This document shows, one piece after another, positions 1 to 7,919 of a DNA stretch of 42,131 nucleotides; positions within the stretch are counted from its first letter, which is position 1; every line of letters starts with the position of its first letter. The notes under the pieces were generated by a model. It ran no database searches. It saw only the letters and a list, made by a program, of their open reading frames with translations, and was not told the origin of the DNA. The position numbers and the translations under genes were made by a program. This DNA is from an uncultured bacterium (GTDB lineage: Bacteria > Myxococcota_A > UBA796 > CAJQPC01): assembly GCA_905480105.1 (NCBI GenBank), contig CAJQPC010000090.1, positions 1 through 42,131 on the forward strand. Direction: 5' to 3'.

Positions 1-1194
1 AAGCTGACCGGTGCGAAGCTGGTGGGTCTGTCGGGCGCGGTCCAGAATCCAGGCGTGCAGCCCGTGGTACCGGCCGCCACCGCACAGAGCGCCTTGGGTG
101 CTGTGCAGCTCGAAGGTCAGACCATCGTAGTAGCCGATGCCTCTGCTGGCAGCGGGGGTCAGGGCCAGCTTGGGACCGCGGCGCTCTTGTATTCGCTGCA
201 CCAAGAGCTGGAGTGTGCTGCTGGCTTGGCTGGACGTCTGGCAGGTCAGAAAGGGCGCGAGCTCATCGAAGAACTTCTCGGGGTCCGGGTCCAGAGCCGC
301 CAGGCCCAAGATGGTGTCCATGGCTGCGTGGTCCAGACCGCGCTCCTGCACCCATACCTGCCGGAGCCAGGCTTCGAAGAGCACCGGCAGTCGGGATCGC
401 CACGTGCTCAGGGTTAGGGTTTCCGGTGCCAGCAGCTCTGGGGCGCTCTGCATGCCCGACGCCACCACGCGGCGGTGCATGGCAGGCAGGCGGTGGTCCA
501 GGAGTCGGCCAAAAGTGGCATCGGAGTCCATCCGGCTGCTCAGGCGCAGGCGTGCCGCGATGACCATGTTGTTGAGCAGGGCTTGCTCGGGGCCGGGGGG
601 CAGCTTTAGGGATGCCACACAGGCTTTGAAGAGACCTGCGTGGCCCAGGTGCATACGCCATTCGGGCAAGCCCAGGGCCTCTGCGCCGTCGCAGGCCAGG
701 GTGAGGATCTCCAGATCGCCGAGTAGCCGCTGCTCACCGACCAGCTCTACGCCGGTCTGGGTGAACTCCTTCTGGCGCTCAGAGTCGGCGCTCACATCCC
801 GGAAGACGCTTCCTGAGTAGGCGCGGCGCACGCTCCCTTTGGGCACTCCCTCCGTGAGCAGGCGCTCGATCAGCCGCCTGGCCAAGGGGGTGGTGAAGTC
901 CGGACGCAGGGCCGCGTCATGGGTGGATTCGGGCTCACCGGCCGGTTCGCCGGCTGAGGTTTCTGCTCCAGGAAACTCCTCGGACTCACTCAGGCGTGCG
1001 AGCAGGAGATCGTGAAAGAGATGGGCGCCCATTCGGGTGGGCTCGTACAGGTCTCGATACTCCAAACTTGGAGCGCCGGCTTGGGCGTAGCCGTATCGAT
1101 CGAAGACTTGGAGCAGACGCTCCTGGACCCAGGCGTGGGCCTGGAAAGTCTCCGGATCAAGATCGAGCAAACCGGGGGGACGGGTGTAGCGCAA
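1..1194 (-). CDS. HisZ/HisRS-like class II synthetase-fold protein (partial, runs off left edge)
   Basis: An uninterrupted minus-strand frame of 398 codons runs off the left edge, so the C-terminus is missing. The N-terminus (PPGLLDLDPE, then a helix ending FDRYGYAQAGAPSLEY) matches the start of histidyl-tRNA synthetase-fold proteins. Motif 2-like text follows (RPDFTTPLARRL, RRAYSGSVFRD, RQKEFTQTGVELVG), then the HisRS signatures GIGYYDGLTFE and GGGRYHGL near the edge. RPDFTTPLAR resembles HisZ, the regulatory subunit of ATP phosphoribosyltransferase in histidine synthesis, more than the HisRS form. An acidic insertion rich in Glu, Pro and Gly lies between motif 1 and motif 2. The TTG start at 1194 is chosen because CAGGAG lies six bases upstream. 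It sits 30 bases behind the rsmB-like stop, so the two are probably co-transcribed. A true HisRS cannot be excluded because the anticodon-binding region is outside the window. Confidence 0.75.
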   Translation of the reverse strand, partial: MRYTRPPGLLDLDPETFQAHAWVQERLLQVFDRYGYAQAGAPSLEYRDLYEPTRMGAHLFHDLLLARLSESEEFPGAETSAGEPAGEPESTHDAALRPDFTTPLARRLIERLLTEGVPKGSVRRAYSGSVFRDVSADSERQKEFTQTGVELVGEQRLLGDLEILTLACDGAEALGLPEWRMHLGHAGLFKACVASLKLPPGPEQALLNNMVIAARLRLSSRMDSDATFGRLLDHRLPAMHRRVVASGMQSAPELLAPETLTLSTWRSRLPVLFEAWLRQVWVQERGLDHAAMDTILGLAALDPDPEKFFDELAPFLTCQTSSQASSTLQLLVQRIQERRGPKLALTPAASRGIGYYDGLTFELHSTQGALCGGGRYHGLHAWILDRARQTHQLRTGQL

Positions 1195-1224
1195 AGAAGT
1201 CTCCTGCTGTCCGTGCCCTGTTGG

Positions 1225-2469
1225 TTATCCCGGGCTCTGGAGCACCGCGGCAAAGAAGCCGTCTGTGCCGTGAAGGTGGGGCTGGGGCTTGTAGAAATCA
1301 CCTTGGCAGAGTGCCGCGGCGCTGGGGGGCAGCAAGGGGGCAGCTGGCAGGACCCGCCAGCCTTTGTGGCGCTGTAAAAAGGCCTGGACTTGGCCCTGGT
1401 TTTCTTCGGGCAGCACCGAGCATGTGGCGTAAACAAGGCGGCCCCCGGGCTTGGTGCAGTCGGCGGCGTTGTCTAAGATTTGCGTTTGGGCATGCACCAC
1501 CCCATCCAGGGACTGGGGGCTCAGGCGCCAGCGCAGGCAGGGGTCTCGACGCAGGGTACCCAGTCCTGTGCAGGGCGCGTCGACCAGGATTCGCTCGGCG
1601 GGGTGAGGCGGCTGCCCGTGCTTTCGAATGGCCAAGGTAAAGCCCGCTCGCTTGGCCCGTTTTTGGGCTTGATGAAGGGCGCCAATTCGGGTGTCCATGG
1701 CCAGCAGGGTGCCCCCTTCGGGCAGCTCCGGGAGCAGGGCCAGGGTCTTGCCGCCGGCGCCCGCACACCAGTCAATGCTGCGTCCGATGGGGTGTACCAG
1801 GGCGGCCAAGAGCTGGCTGCCCTCGTCTTGAAGCTCGAAGTGGCCTTGGTTGTAGAGACGACTTCCGAGCAGGTTGGCCCGGCCTTCTAGCACCAGGGCC
1901 AGGGGAGACCACTGCCCGATGTGGGTCTGGATCCCTTCCTCCTCCAAGCCCTGTTTCAGCTTCTCTCGCGTGGTCTTTGCGGTGTTCACCCGCAGGCAGG
2001 TTGGCGCCCGAGAGGCCACGCCATCCACCATCGCTTGGGGGTTCTCAGAGCGCTTGAGCAGCCACCTGGGCAAGGAAGACGCCATTGCGAGCTGGTCCAA
2101 AGGATCGACCAGCAGCGGCGCTGGACCGGGTAGCGGGACCCCAGCGCGGGCACTTCCCTGTTCCGGGGGGAGTCCCAGGTACACCAAAGCAGCTTGCCAG
2201 AGCCCTGGAACTGGATCGTCGATTGGCCCGTTCTTGCCCAGGGCAAACAGGAAGCGCTCTTGGTGGCGGGCCACTGTATAGATGGCATCCTGGGCGATCT
2301 TCCGGTCTTTGCTCCCCAGCCCGCGCTCCTCTCTAAAGGCACGCGGAAGGTCCACCGAGGCGGTGGGGGAGTTCAGGTGGGCGCGCAGTAGGCGCTCGCC
2401 GGTCTGGCAGCGGGAGCCTTGGGATGCGGCCAGGAGTCGGTCCGGCCGATGGGTGGGCAAGGCTTTCAC
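1225..2469 (-). CDS. rsmB: RsmB/NOL1-NOP2-Sun family rRNA m5C methyltransferase
   Basis: The 414-residue protein is predicted to transfer methyl from S-adenosylmethionine to C5 of a cytosine in 16S rRNA. The N-terminal 140 residues resemble the NusB-like RNA-binding domain of RsmB (RAFREERGLGSKDRKIAQDA). The Rossmann methyltransferase half follows. It carries DWCAGAGGKTLAL for SAM binding, DAPCTGLGTLRRDP as motif IV, and YATCSVLPEEN, which holds the second conserved Cys, the catalytic nucleophile in this family. The C-terminus ends HGTDGFFAAVLQ, the usual end of the fold. Length fits RsmB (about 430). The start is GTG with no strong Shine-Dalgarno sequence. The exact rRNA target is inferred from the family, since paralogues modify other sites. 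Confidence 0.85.
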   Translation of the reverse strand: MKALPTHRPDRLLAASQGSRCQTGERLLRAHLNSPTASVDLPRAFREERGLGSKDRKIAQDAIYTVARHQERFLFALGKNGPIDDPVPGLWQAALVYLGLPPEQGSARAGVPLPGPAPLLVDPLDQLAMASSLPRWLLKRSENPQAMVDGVASRAPTCLRVNTAKTTREKLKQGLEEEGIQTHIGQWSPLALVLEGRANLLGSRLYNQGHFELQDEGSQLLAALVHPIGRSIDWCAGAGGKTLALLPELPEGGTLLAMDTRIGALHQAQKRAKRAGFTLAIRKHGQPPHPAERILVDAPCTGLGTLRRDPCLRWRLSPQSLDGVVHAQTQILDNAADCTKPGGRLVYATCSVLPEENQGQVQAFLQRHKGWRVLPAAPLLPPSAAALCQGDFYKPQPHLHGTDGFFAAVLQSPG

Positions 2470-2613
2470 TTCGTTGATTCCGTCATGTAATGACCCTTCG
2501 CAGCGTCAATGTGTTCATCAAGTCCGTGATGGGAGCCTGAGTTGTAGGCGTGCGAGCCTGTGCCGTAGCACCGATTGGGGCTGTCGGGGCCCTGCCCTTG
2601 GAGCCTGCTGGAG

Positions 2614-3348
2614 CTAAGCGCTCTCTACTTGGGCCCAAAAGGTCTCTAATCGGGCCAGGAGTGGTCCGGGCTGGGTGGCATAGGGTCGGTGTCCGCCAGG
2701 GATGTGGGCGACCTGTGCGTCGGAATGGTGGGCCTGAATGTCCTGGGTAGACCAGGGTGCCTGGGGGTCGTCCTGGCCGAGGAGCCAGAGGGTAGGGCGC
2801 TCCTCTGGTCGCTCAGGAAACTCGTCGTCGAGCAGGCACTGGAGTCTGCCGATGAGCTCGTCTTTGTTTCTCTCCCGGCCAAGCAAACGCTCGATGAGTC
2901 CGGTTTCCAGTCCCTCTTTGTTCAGGCTGTCTCGGAGATGGCGGGCATAGAGGGGCTCGACCAAGGCGGCAGGAAGCTTGCGCAGCACTTTGGCTTTGAG
3001 CAGCTGCTGGGAGTCTCGGTGCTCCAAGCTGGGCAGGGTGGCGACATGAGCTCCGCTCAGGACCAAGTGCGCCGGCAACTTGTGGCAAACCAAGCCACCA
3101 AAAGACCCGGTCACGACATGGAAGGGACCGGTCGCTTCGAGGCGCCGGGCAATGATCGCCGCGGCTCGCCAAGGATCTCCGGGTGGCAGGTCGGCCAGGT
3201 ACACCTTGCGTCGTGAGCTGAGAAGCTCCGCCAAAGGCTCGAAGACCAGCGCATCTCCAAGGATGCCGGGCAGGCAAAGCACTGGGGGAAGGTCTACTGG
3301 GCCACCGCTGCGTTGTACGCCAACGGCGTGGGTCTCTAAATTCAGCAT
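2614..3348 (-). CDS. alpha/beta-fold hydrolase
   Basis: A 244-residue cytoplasmic protein with no signal peptide. It shows the alpha/beta-hydrolase order: PPVLCLPGILGDALVFEPLA (strand with oxyanion-hole region), the nucleophile elbow GSFGGL, an acid-bearing loop LLGQDDP, and the catalytic His in HIPGGHRPY near the C-terminus. The elbow fits G-x-S/F-x-G, with Ser as the probable nucleophile. Substrate cannot be read from the sequence. The closest general resemblance is to small esterase/lipase or thioesterase-like members. It is divergent from the FG-GAP lipoprotein gene, with only 71 bases between the two starts, and is followed 144 bases later by the rsmB-like gene on the same strand. Confidence 0.75.
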   Translation of the reverse strand: MLNLETHAVGVQRSGGPVDLPPVLCLPGILGDALVFEPLAELLSSRRKVYLADLPPGDPWRAAAIIARRLEATGPFHVVTGSFGGLVCHKLPAHLVLSGAHVATLPSLEHRDSQQLLKAKVLRKLPAALVEPLYARHLRDSLNKEGLETGLIERLLGRERNKDELIGRLQCLLDDEFPERPEERPTLWLLGQDDPQAPWSTQDIQAHHSDAQVAHIPGGHRPYATQPGPLLARLETFWAQVESA

Positions 3349-3419
3349 GGCGCATACCTATCTCCCCAGCGGGCGGCGGGGGCGTCCGACGTATACACTA
3401 TTGCCCTGGAGGTCGTCCC

Positions 3420-5768
3420 ATGAAGCGCTACTGGGTTGTGTTGTTGGTCCCTGTGATGGGCTGCGGCAACTGCAGCGAAGACGATGGCTCGGCCCAAGCC
3501 ACCCAGCTCATTGAGCCTGGAAGTCCTGTGGCTGTGGTGATCGACTCCGCGCTCGGGGTGGGTCAGGTGGAGATTGGCGTGCGCCTGATCAATGGATACG
3601 GCATCGCGGTTCCAGCGGATCGCGGTCAAGTACAGCTGTCCGTATCGGGGATTGAGGTCGACGCAGGCGATGGAATCGTACAGGTCGACGCCCTTGGCTA
3701 CGGCAGCCTGCTCGCGAGCAGTGATGTCCCCCAGGCTCTGTTAGCCACCGTCCTCAGCGCACCAGAGGGGGCCCAGGCGGGTGGGACGGGGACTTCTTGG
3801 ATCGTCTCTTCAGCGGTCCCCGAGTCCGGGTTTTACCCCGCATGGGCGGCGGAGACGGAGCCCAACTTCCTCCATGCCTTGGATCAAGGCCTGATCCTCA
3901 GTCAGGGAAGCCAAGTCTACTGGCAGGACGGCCAGCCCACTTCGCCACCGGTGCTGGTGGCGCAGATGCCCACCGCTGTGCAGGGCTTGATCGCGGCTGA
4001 TTTCGACCGGGATGGGGTCGAGGATGCTGTGCTCTGGACCTACGACGAGGTCGTTCTCCTGCGTGGCCGCTTTGAGGGCGGCTTCTCCTGGGGCACCGGC
4101 TACGCCGTGCCAGGCGAGTCCGTTCGCGGGGTAGGGGTAGGCGACGCCAACCTGGACGGCATCCAGGACATGGTGGTGGCCTATGGCGTCGAGTCCTCCG
4201 GCGGCTTTGAGGTCTTGCTCGGCAGCGGCGCATGGACCTTCCAAGCCGAGCCAGCCTTGGCCGTTTCCGAGGACATCTGGTCTGTAGCGCTCTGTCAGCT
4301 CAATGACGACGGGCGCCCCGATGTGGCCCTGTTGGTGGCGGACGAGAACGGTGTAGGTACCGTGTTGCGCTATGGCCCGGGCAGCACGGGCAGCTGGGCG
4401 AACAACGGCAATGACCTGGCAGGAGGTGCCTTGGCGAATCCCCTGGGCCGTGGCAGTCGCTTGCTGGGCTGCAGCGATCTGAAGGGTTCGCCGGAAACAC
4501 AGGAATTGGTGGCCACTGGGCCCTTAGACGATCCCCAGCGGCCCTTGGTTTGGTACAGCTTTGAGGGAGGGAACACCACGGAATTCAAGCTCCAATATGC
4601 TGGCTATCAAGTCGCATTGGGCGATGCGACCGGAGACGGCTTGGACGATGTTGTGCTCACCGAGCGCGACTCCAATCAGCTTCGTGTGCTGAGCTGGCAG
4701 GAGGACCAGGGGAACTTCCTAAACGATGCGGTGATGGCTGTGCCGATGGGCGGAGTCATTGGGGTGAACGACGTGAACGGCGACGGTGCCGCGGACATCT
4801 TGGTCACCAGCGGTGTGTTGGCTCTGTACCCCGGCCGAGTGGAGGAAGCGGGGCAATGGAACTTGGTTCAGGACGACTTTACGGTCTATGGAGTTTCGGA
4901 CTTTGGGCTCCAGACCAGTGCCGACTTGGATGGGGATGGCCTGCCCGAGCACGTTGCCGTTCGGTCCTTCGACGGGAGCACTGTGCTCCAGGTTTTCACC
5001 TGGGAGCTTGAGGACGGGATCCCCAAGTTGATCACGCCAGCTCTGAGCCGCGCCAGTATCGATGGGGGCAGCAGCAGCAGTGACGCAGAGCCCCTGGATA
5101 TGGCTATCTGCGAGAACACGATCTACACCCTCGTTCAAGACAGCGGGCAGTACCTGTTCCGCATGGAGATCAGCGCGAACGGAGAGATTACCGAGGTGTC
5201 TTCGGCTGCGGTGAGCGGCACTGTCGTGGCCTGTGGCGAGATCGGCGAGATCTCGGCGGTCGTGTCCAACGAACTAGGTCTTTGGGTCGGCTATGACTCG
5301 GAACTTAGTGAGGTTGACAGCGGCGATTTTGGAAGTTCAATCGTAGACATCGCCATGGCAGACACAAGCGGAAATGGGGATGTTCTGGAGTTCTGCGAGG
5401 CCTTGGACTGCAACCTGCATGTGGCCGATCTGGACGGTGACGGCGTGGAAGAACTCTTGCGCGGAGGCAGCGCTCCGTCGGCCTTTGGCTGGGAGGTAGA
5501 GCTGGAGTTTGACCAGCCCGGCGTGGTCAGCACCTTGGACTGGGATGGGGACGGTCGTTTAGATGTGGCCCTCACGGACACAGATCTGGAGCGCGTGGCC
5601 ATCTATCTGAGTCTGGAGCGCTCCTACGCACCCCCGATAATTCTGCATGGCGTGCGGGACTTGGATGGTCCGGCCCAAGCTGCAGACCTAAACGGAGATG
5701 GCGTCTCGGAGCTGCTTTTGCGGGTCTTGGACGGCAACTTGATGCGCGCTCCGGGTACTCTTCCTTGA
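3420..5768 (+). CDS. FG-GAP/VCBS repeat lipoprotein
   Basis: A 782-residue exported protein. The N-terminus is a lipoprotein signal peptide (MKRYWVVLLVPVMGCGNCS) with lipidation expected at a Cys of MGC. After an N-terminal beta-rich region of about 140 residues there are at least nine FG-GAP-type calcium-binding loops of the form D-x-D/N-x-D-G-x-x-D, for example DFDRDGVEDAVLW, DANLDGIQDMVV, DATGDGLDDVVLT, DVNGDGAADILV and DWDGDGRLDVALT. These suggest a seven- or eight-bladed beta-propeller on the cell surface. The start is firm: GGAGG at 3408-3412 lies seven bases before ATG. The stop overlaps the TTG start of the cytochrome c gene, suggesting translational coupling. Function is unknown; the FG-GAP family is associated with adhesion or surface binding. 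Confidence 0.85.
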   Translation: MKRYWVVLLVPVMGCGNCSEDDGSAQATQLIEPGSPVAVVIDSALGVGQVEIGVRLINGYGIAVPADRGQVQLSVSGIEVDAGDGIVQVDALGYGSLLASSDVPQALLATVLSAPEGAQAGGTGTSWIVSSAVPESGFYPAWAAETEPNFLHALDQGLILSQGSQVYWQDGQPTSPPVLVAQMPTAVQGLIAADFDRDGVEDAVLWTYDEVVLLRGRFEGGFSWGTGYAVPGESVRGVGVGDANLDGIQDMVVAYGVESSGGFEVLLGSGAWTFQAEPALAVSEDIWSVALCQLNDDGRPDVALLVADENGVGTVLRYGPGSTGSWANNGNDLAGGALANPLGRGSRLLGCSDLKGSPETQELVATGPLDDPQRPLVWYSFEGGNTTEFKLQYAGYQVALGDATGDGLDDVVLTERDSNQLRVLSWQEDQGNFLNDAVMAVPMGGVIGVNDVNGDGAADILVTSGVLALYPGRVEEAGQWNLVQDDFTVYGVSDFGLQTSADLDGDGLPEHVAVRSFDGSTVLQVFTWELEDGIPKLITPALSRASIDGGSSSSDAEPLDMAICENTIYTLVQDSGQYLFRMEISANGEITEVSSAAVSGTVVACGEIGEISAVVSNELGLWVGYDSELSEVDSGDFGSSIVDIAMADTSGNGDVLEFCEALDCNLHVADLDGDGVEELLRGGSAPSAFGWEVELEFDQPGVVSTLDWDGDGRLDVALTDTDLERVAIYLSLERSYAPPIILHGVRDLDGPAQAADLNGDGVSELLLRVLDGNLMRAPGTLP

Positions 5769-6892
5769 CCTTGTTGCTGCTGATGGGAGCCCTTTGGGAG
5801 AGCCCTAGGGTCCCCGCTGGCGCCTCCGCACCGACGGGTCTGGCCGGCATGCAGGCTTCGGATTGTGGATCGTGTCACCAGGAGATCTACAAGGAGTGGC
5901 AGGTCTCTATTCACGCCCATGCCTGGACGGACATGCAGTTCCAGAAGGAGCTGAACAAGGACCCGGATGTGGCCTGGCTGTGCATGAACTGCCATACGCC
6001 AGCGGCCGACCAGCAGCCTGAGAGGACCGTTGCGACTGGAGACGTTCGCAATCCAGAGCGTAGCGTGAACCCAAGCTACTCTCAGTCTTGGCAGCAGGAG
6101 GGCGTCACCTGCATGAGCTGCCACTGGGGCCAGGGCGGGGCGATTCGCGGGCCATACGGAGACACGAGTGCACCGCACCCCGTGCAGCACGATCCCGGTC
6201 TCCGGGACAGTCAGGTCTGCATGGGCTGCCACCAGGCGGTTGCCCAAGTCGAGGACACCCTGGTGTGTGCGTTCAACACCGGCGTGGAATGGCAGGAGTC
6301 CGGCTCAGATCAAAGCTGCCAGTCCTGTCATATGCCCAAAGTGGAGCGCCCCTTGGTTCCTGGTGGCCCCGTTCGTGAGGTGCGGCAGCACCTTTTTTTA
6401 GGCTCGGGTATTCCCAAGAACAGCATTGAGCCCGGCGAGGAGGACTACTACGCTCAGCTCAAGCCTGCGATCGACGTAGACTTGCAGCTCCCGGAGCGCG
6501 CAGCATCGGGCACCTTAGTGCGGGGCACCCTGAGCCTGCACAACGCCCGCGCGGACCACTACGTGCCCAGCGGTGACCCGGAGCGCTACTTGCTTGCAAG
6601 GGTCCAGGTGCGGGACGCCCAGGGCGCCCTGTTGACGCAGAGCACTGCGCGCATGGGCCAGCGGTGGGTCTGGTGGCCCAAGGCCGAGCGGCTGGCCGAC
6701 AACCGCATTGCGCCCGATGAGCGCCGGGAGCTTCCGCTGAGCTTCGCGATGCCCTTGGGAGCAGCCACGGTATCGGTATTGGTGGAACATTACCGGATGA
6801 GTCCGGAGAACGCCGAGTATCACGCCCTGGAAGGCTACCCGATCAAGACGGAGATCGCAGCCTTTTCCCAATCGATAGGGCCGACGAGATAG
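5765..6892 (+). CDS. five-haem cytochrome c family protein
   Basis: A 375-residue exported protein with five CxxCH haem-attachment motifs: CGSCH (Cys34), CMNCH (73), CMSCH (116), CMGCH (152) and CQSCH (185). All lie in the first 190 residues. The remaining half lacks haem sites and looks like a beta-sandwich accessory domain. The spacing and the EIYKEWQVSIHAHAW stretch recall the cytochrome c554/multihaem family of periplasmic electron carriers or reductases. A hydrophobic leader starts at the TTG, which overlaps the preceding stop as TTGA, so it is probably coupled to the FG-GAP gene. An internal ATG at 5783 would leave too short a leader. The electron donor, acceptor and any catalytic substrate are not visible. 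Confidence 0.8.
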   Translation: MTLLLLMGALWESPRVPAGASAPTGLAGMQASDCGSCHQEIYKEWQVSIHAHAWTDMQFQKELNKDPDVAWLCMNCHTPAADQQPERTVATGDVRNPERSVNPSYSQSWQQEGVTCMSCHWGQGGAIRGPYGDTSAPHPVQHDPGLRDSQVCMGCHQAVAQVEDTLVCAFNTGVEWQESGSDQSCQSCHMPKVERPLVPGGPVREVRQHLFLGSGIPKNSIEPGEEDYYAQLKPAIDVDLQLPERAASGTLVRGTLSLHNARADHYVPSGDPERYLLARVQVRDAQGALLTQSTARMGQRWVWWPKAERLADNRIAPDERRELPLSFAMPLGAATVSVLVEHYRMSPENAEYHALEGYPIKTEIAAFSQSIGPTR

Positions 6893-6915
6893 CAGCAGCC
6901 CCAGCAGGAGGATTC

Positions 6916-7854
6916 GTGTCGGAGATCATCTTTGTAAGCGGTGCGAGTGGGCGCGTGGGCCAACCCTTGGTGAAAGCCCTCATCAAAGAGGGGGCCACGG
7001 TGCGGGTCCACGCCCGACGGGCAGAGGCCGCGGTGAGCCTAAAGAGCCTGGGGGCACATGTTTTTGACGGAGACTTGGCGCAGCTGCCGTCGCGTGCTTT
7101 TGATGGGGTCTCGACCCTGTACCACCTGGCCGGCGGTGTTCGTGGAAAGGGGCAGGAAACACCTGATCGCATCAACCGAGCATTGACGGAAGCCTTGTTG
7201 GAGCGCGTCCCTGACTCGGTACAGGTGGTCCTGGCGAGCTCAGGTGCCGTTTACGGCGATCGTTCGAACCTCTGGATAGAAGAGGACTTTGAGCCCAGTC
7301 CCAACACCCGCTACGGGGCATCCAAGGTTGCCTGCGAGGCTCTGGTGTTGGCCCGAGGCGGAAAGATTGTTCGTCTGGCGGCTGTGTACGGTCCAGGCTT
7401 TCCCTTCCTGATGGTAGAACGGATCCGCCAGGGCAATGCCTGGCTCCCGGGAGAGGGGAGAAACCATATTCCTACCGTGCATATAGATGACGCGGTGCGC
7501 GGTTTTGTGGCGGTCGGCCAGCGTGGGGCGGAGCAAGGGATCTACCATGTCGCTGATCGCTCCCAACCGACGACAGGGGCGTTTTTTGAGGCTGTCCACC
7601 GCCAAACTGGAGGCACCCCTGTTCGCTTCTGGAGCACCTACATCCCCAGCTATGTCCAGGTCTACCTGGCCCAGCAGGTGGAGCGTGTGGGATCCAGGAC
7701 GGGGCAACGTCCTCGCCTTACGCCCGACGCCCTGAAACTCTGGACTGCCTCCGTCCGCCTGCGCACGGAACGTTTGAAAGAGGAGTTGGGTTTCTCGTGG
7801 CGATACGCGGATCATGAGCGTGGAATCACTGCATCAACATCGGGAGAGGCTTGA
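6916..7854 (+). CDS. NAD(P)-dependent epimerase/dehydratase (extended SDR)
   Basis: A 312-residue extended short-chain dehydrogenase. The N-terminal dinucleotide-binding motif is GASGRVG, with LYHLAGG at the next conserved loop. The catalytic set is Ser in ASSGAVYG and Tyr/Lys in YGASK. The C-terminal half carries HIDDAV, the usual substrate-lobe motif of nucleotide-sugar epimerases and related enzymes. The GTG start is clear: AGGAGG at 6906-6911 ends four bases before it. The gene is in line with the cytochrome gene (23-base gap). The substrate is probably a nucleotide sugar or sterol/terpenoid-like molecule; it cannot be decided here. The last codons overlap a sigma-70-like promoter for the next gene. 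Confidence 0.85.
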   Translation: MSEIIFVSGASGRVGQPLVKALIKEGATVRVHARRAEAAVSLKSLGAHVFDGDLAQLPSRAFDGVSTLYHLAGGVRGKGQETPDRINRALTEALLERVPDSVQVVLASSGAVYGDRSNLWIEEDFEPSPNTRYGASKVACEALVLARGGKIVRLAAVYGPGFPFLMVERIRQGNAWLPGEGRNHIPTVHIDDAVRGFVAVGQRGAEQGIYHVADRSQPTTGAFFEAVHRQTGGTPVRFWSTYIPSYVQVYLAQQVERVGSRTGQRPRLTPDALKLWTASVRLRTERLKEELGFSWRYADHERGITASTSGEA

Positions 7855-7880
7855 CCCTGCCCCCCGGCGTACTTTATATG
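7851..7880 (+). promoter_or_regulatory. sigma-70-type promoter for the A/B-repeat lipoprotein gene
   Basis: TTGACC at 7851-7856 and TATATG at 7875-7880 are separated by 18 bases; taking TTATAT as the -10 gives 17. The site overlaps the stop codon of the upstream epimerase gene. It would start transcription near 7887, about 33 bases before ATG 7920. This supports the internal ATG as the true start of the downstream lipoprotein. Confidence 0.5.
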
Positions 7881-7919
7881 GCTATATCCGCCCACCTGAA
7901 GTGGGCTCCGAGGATCTGC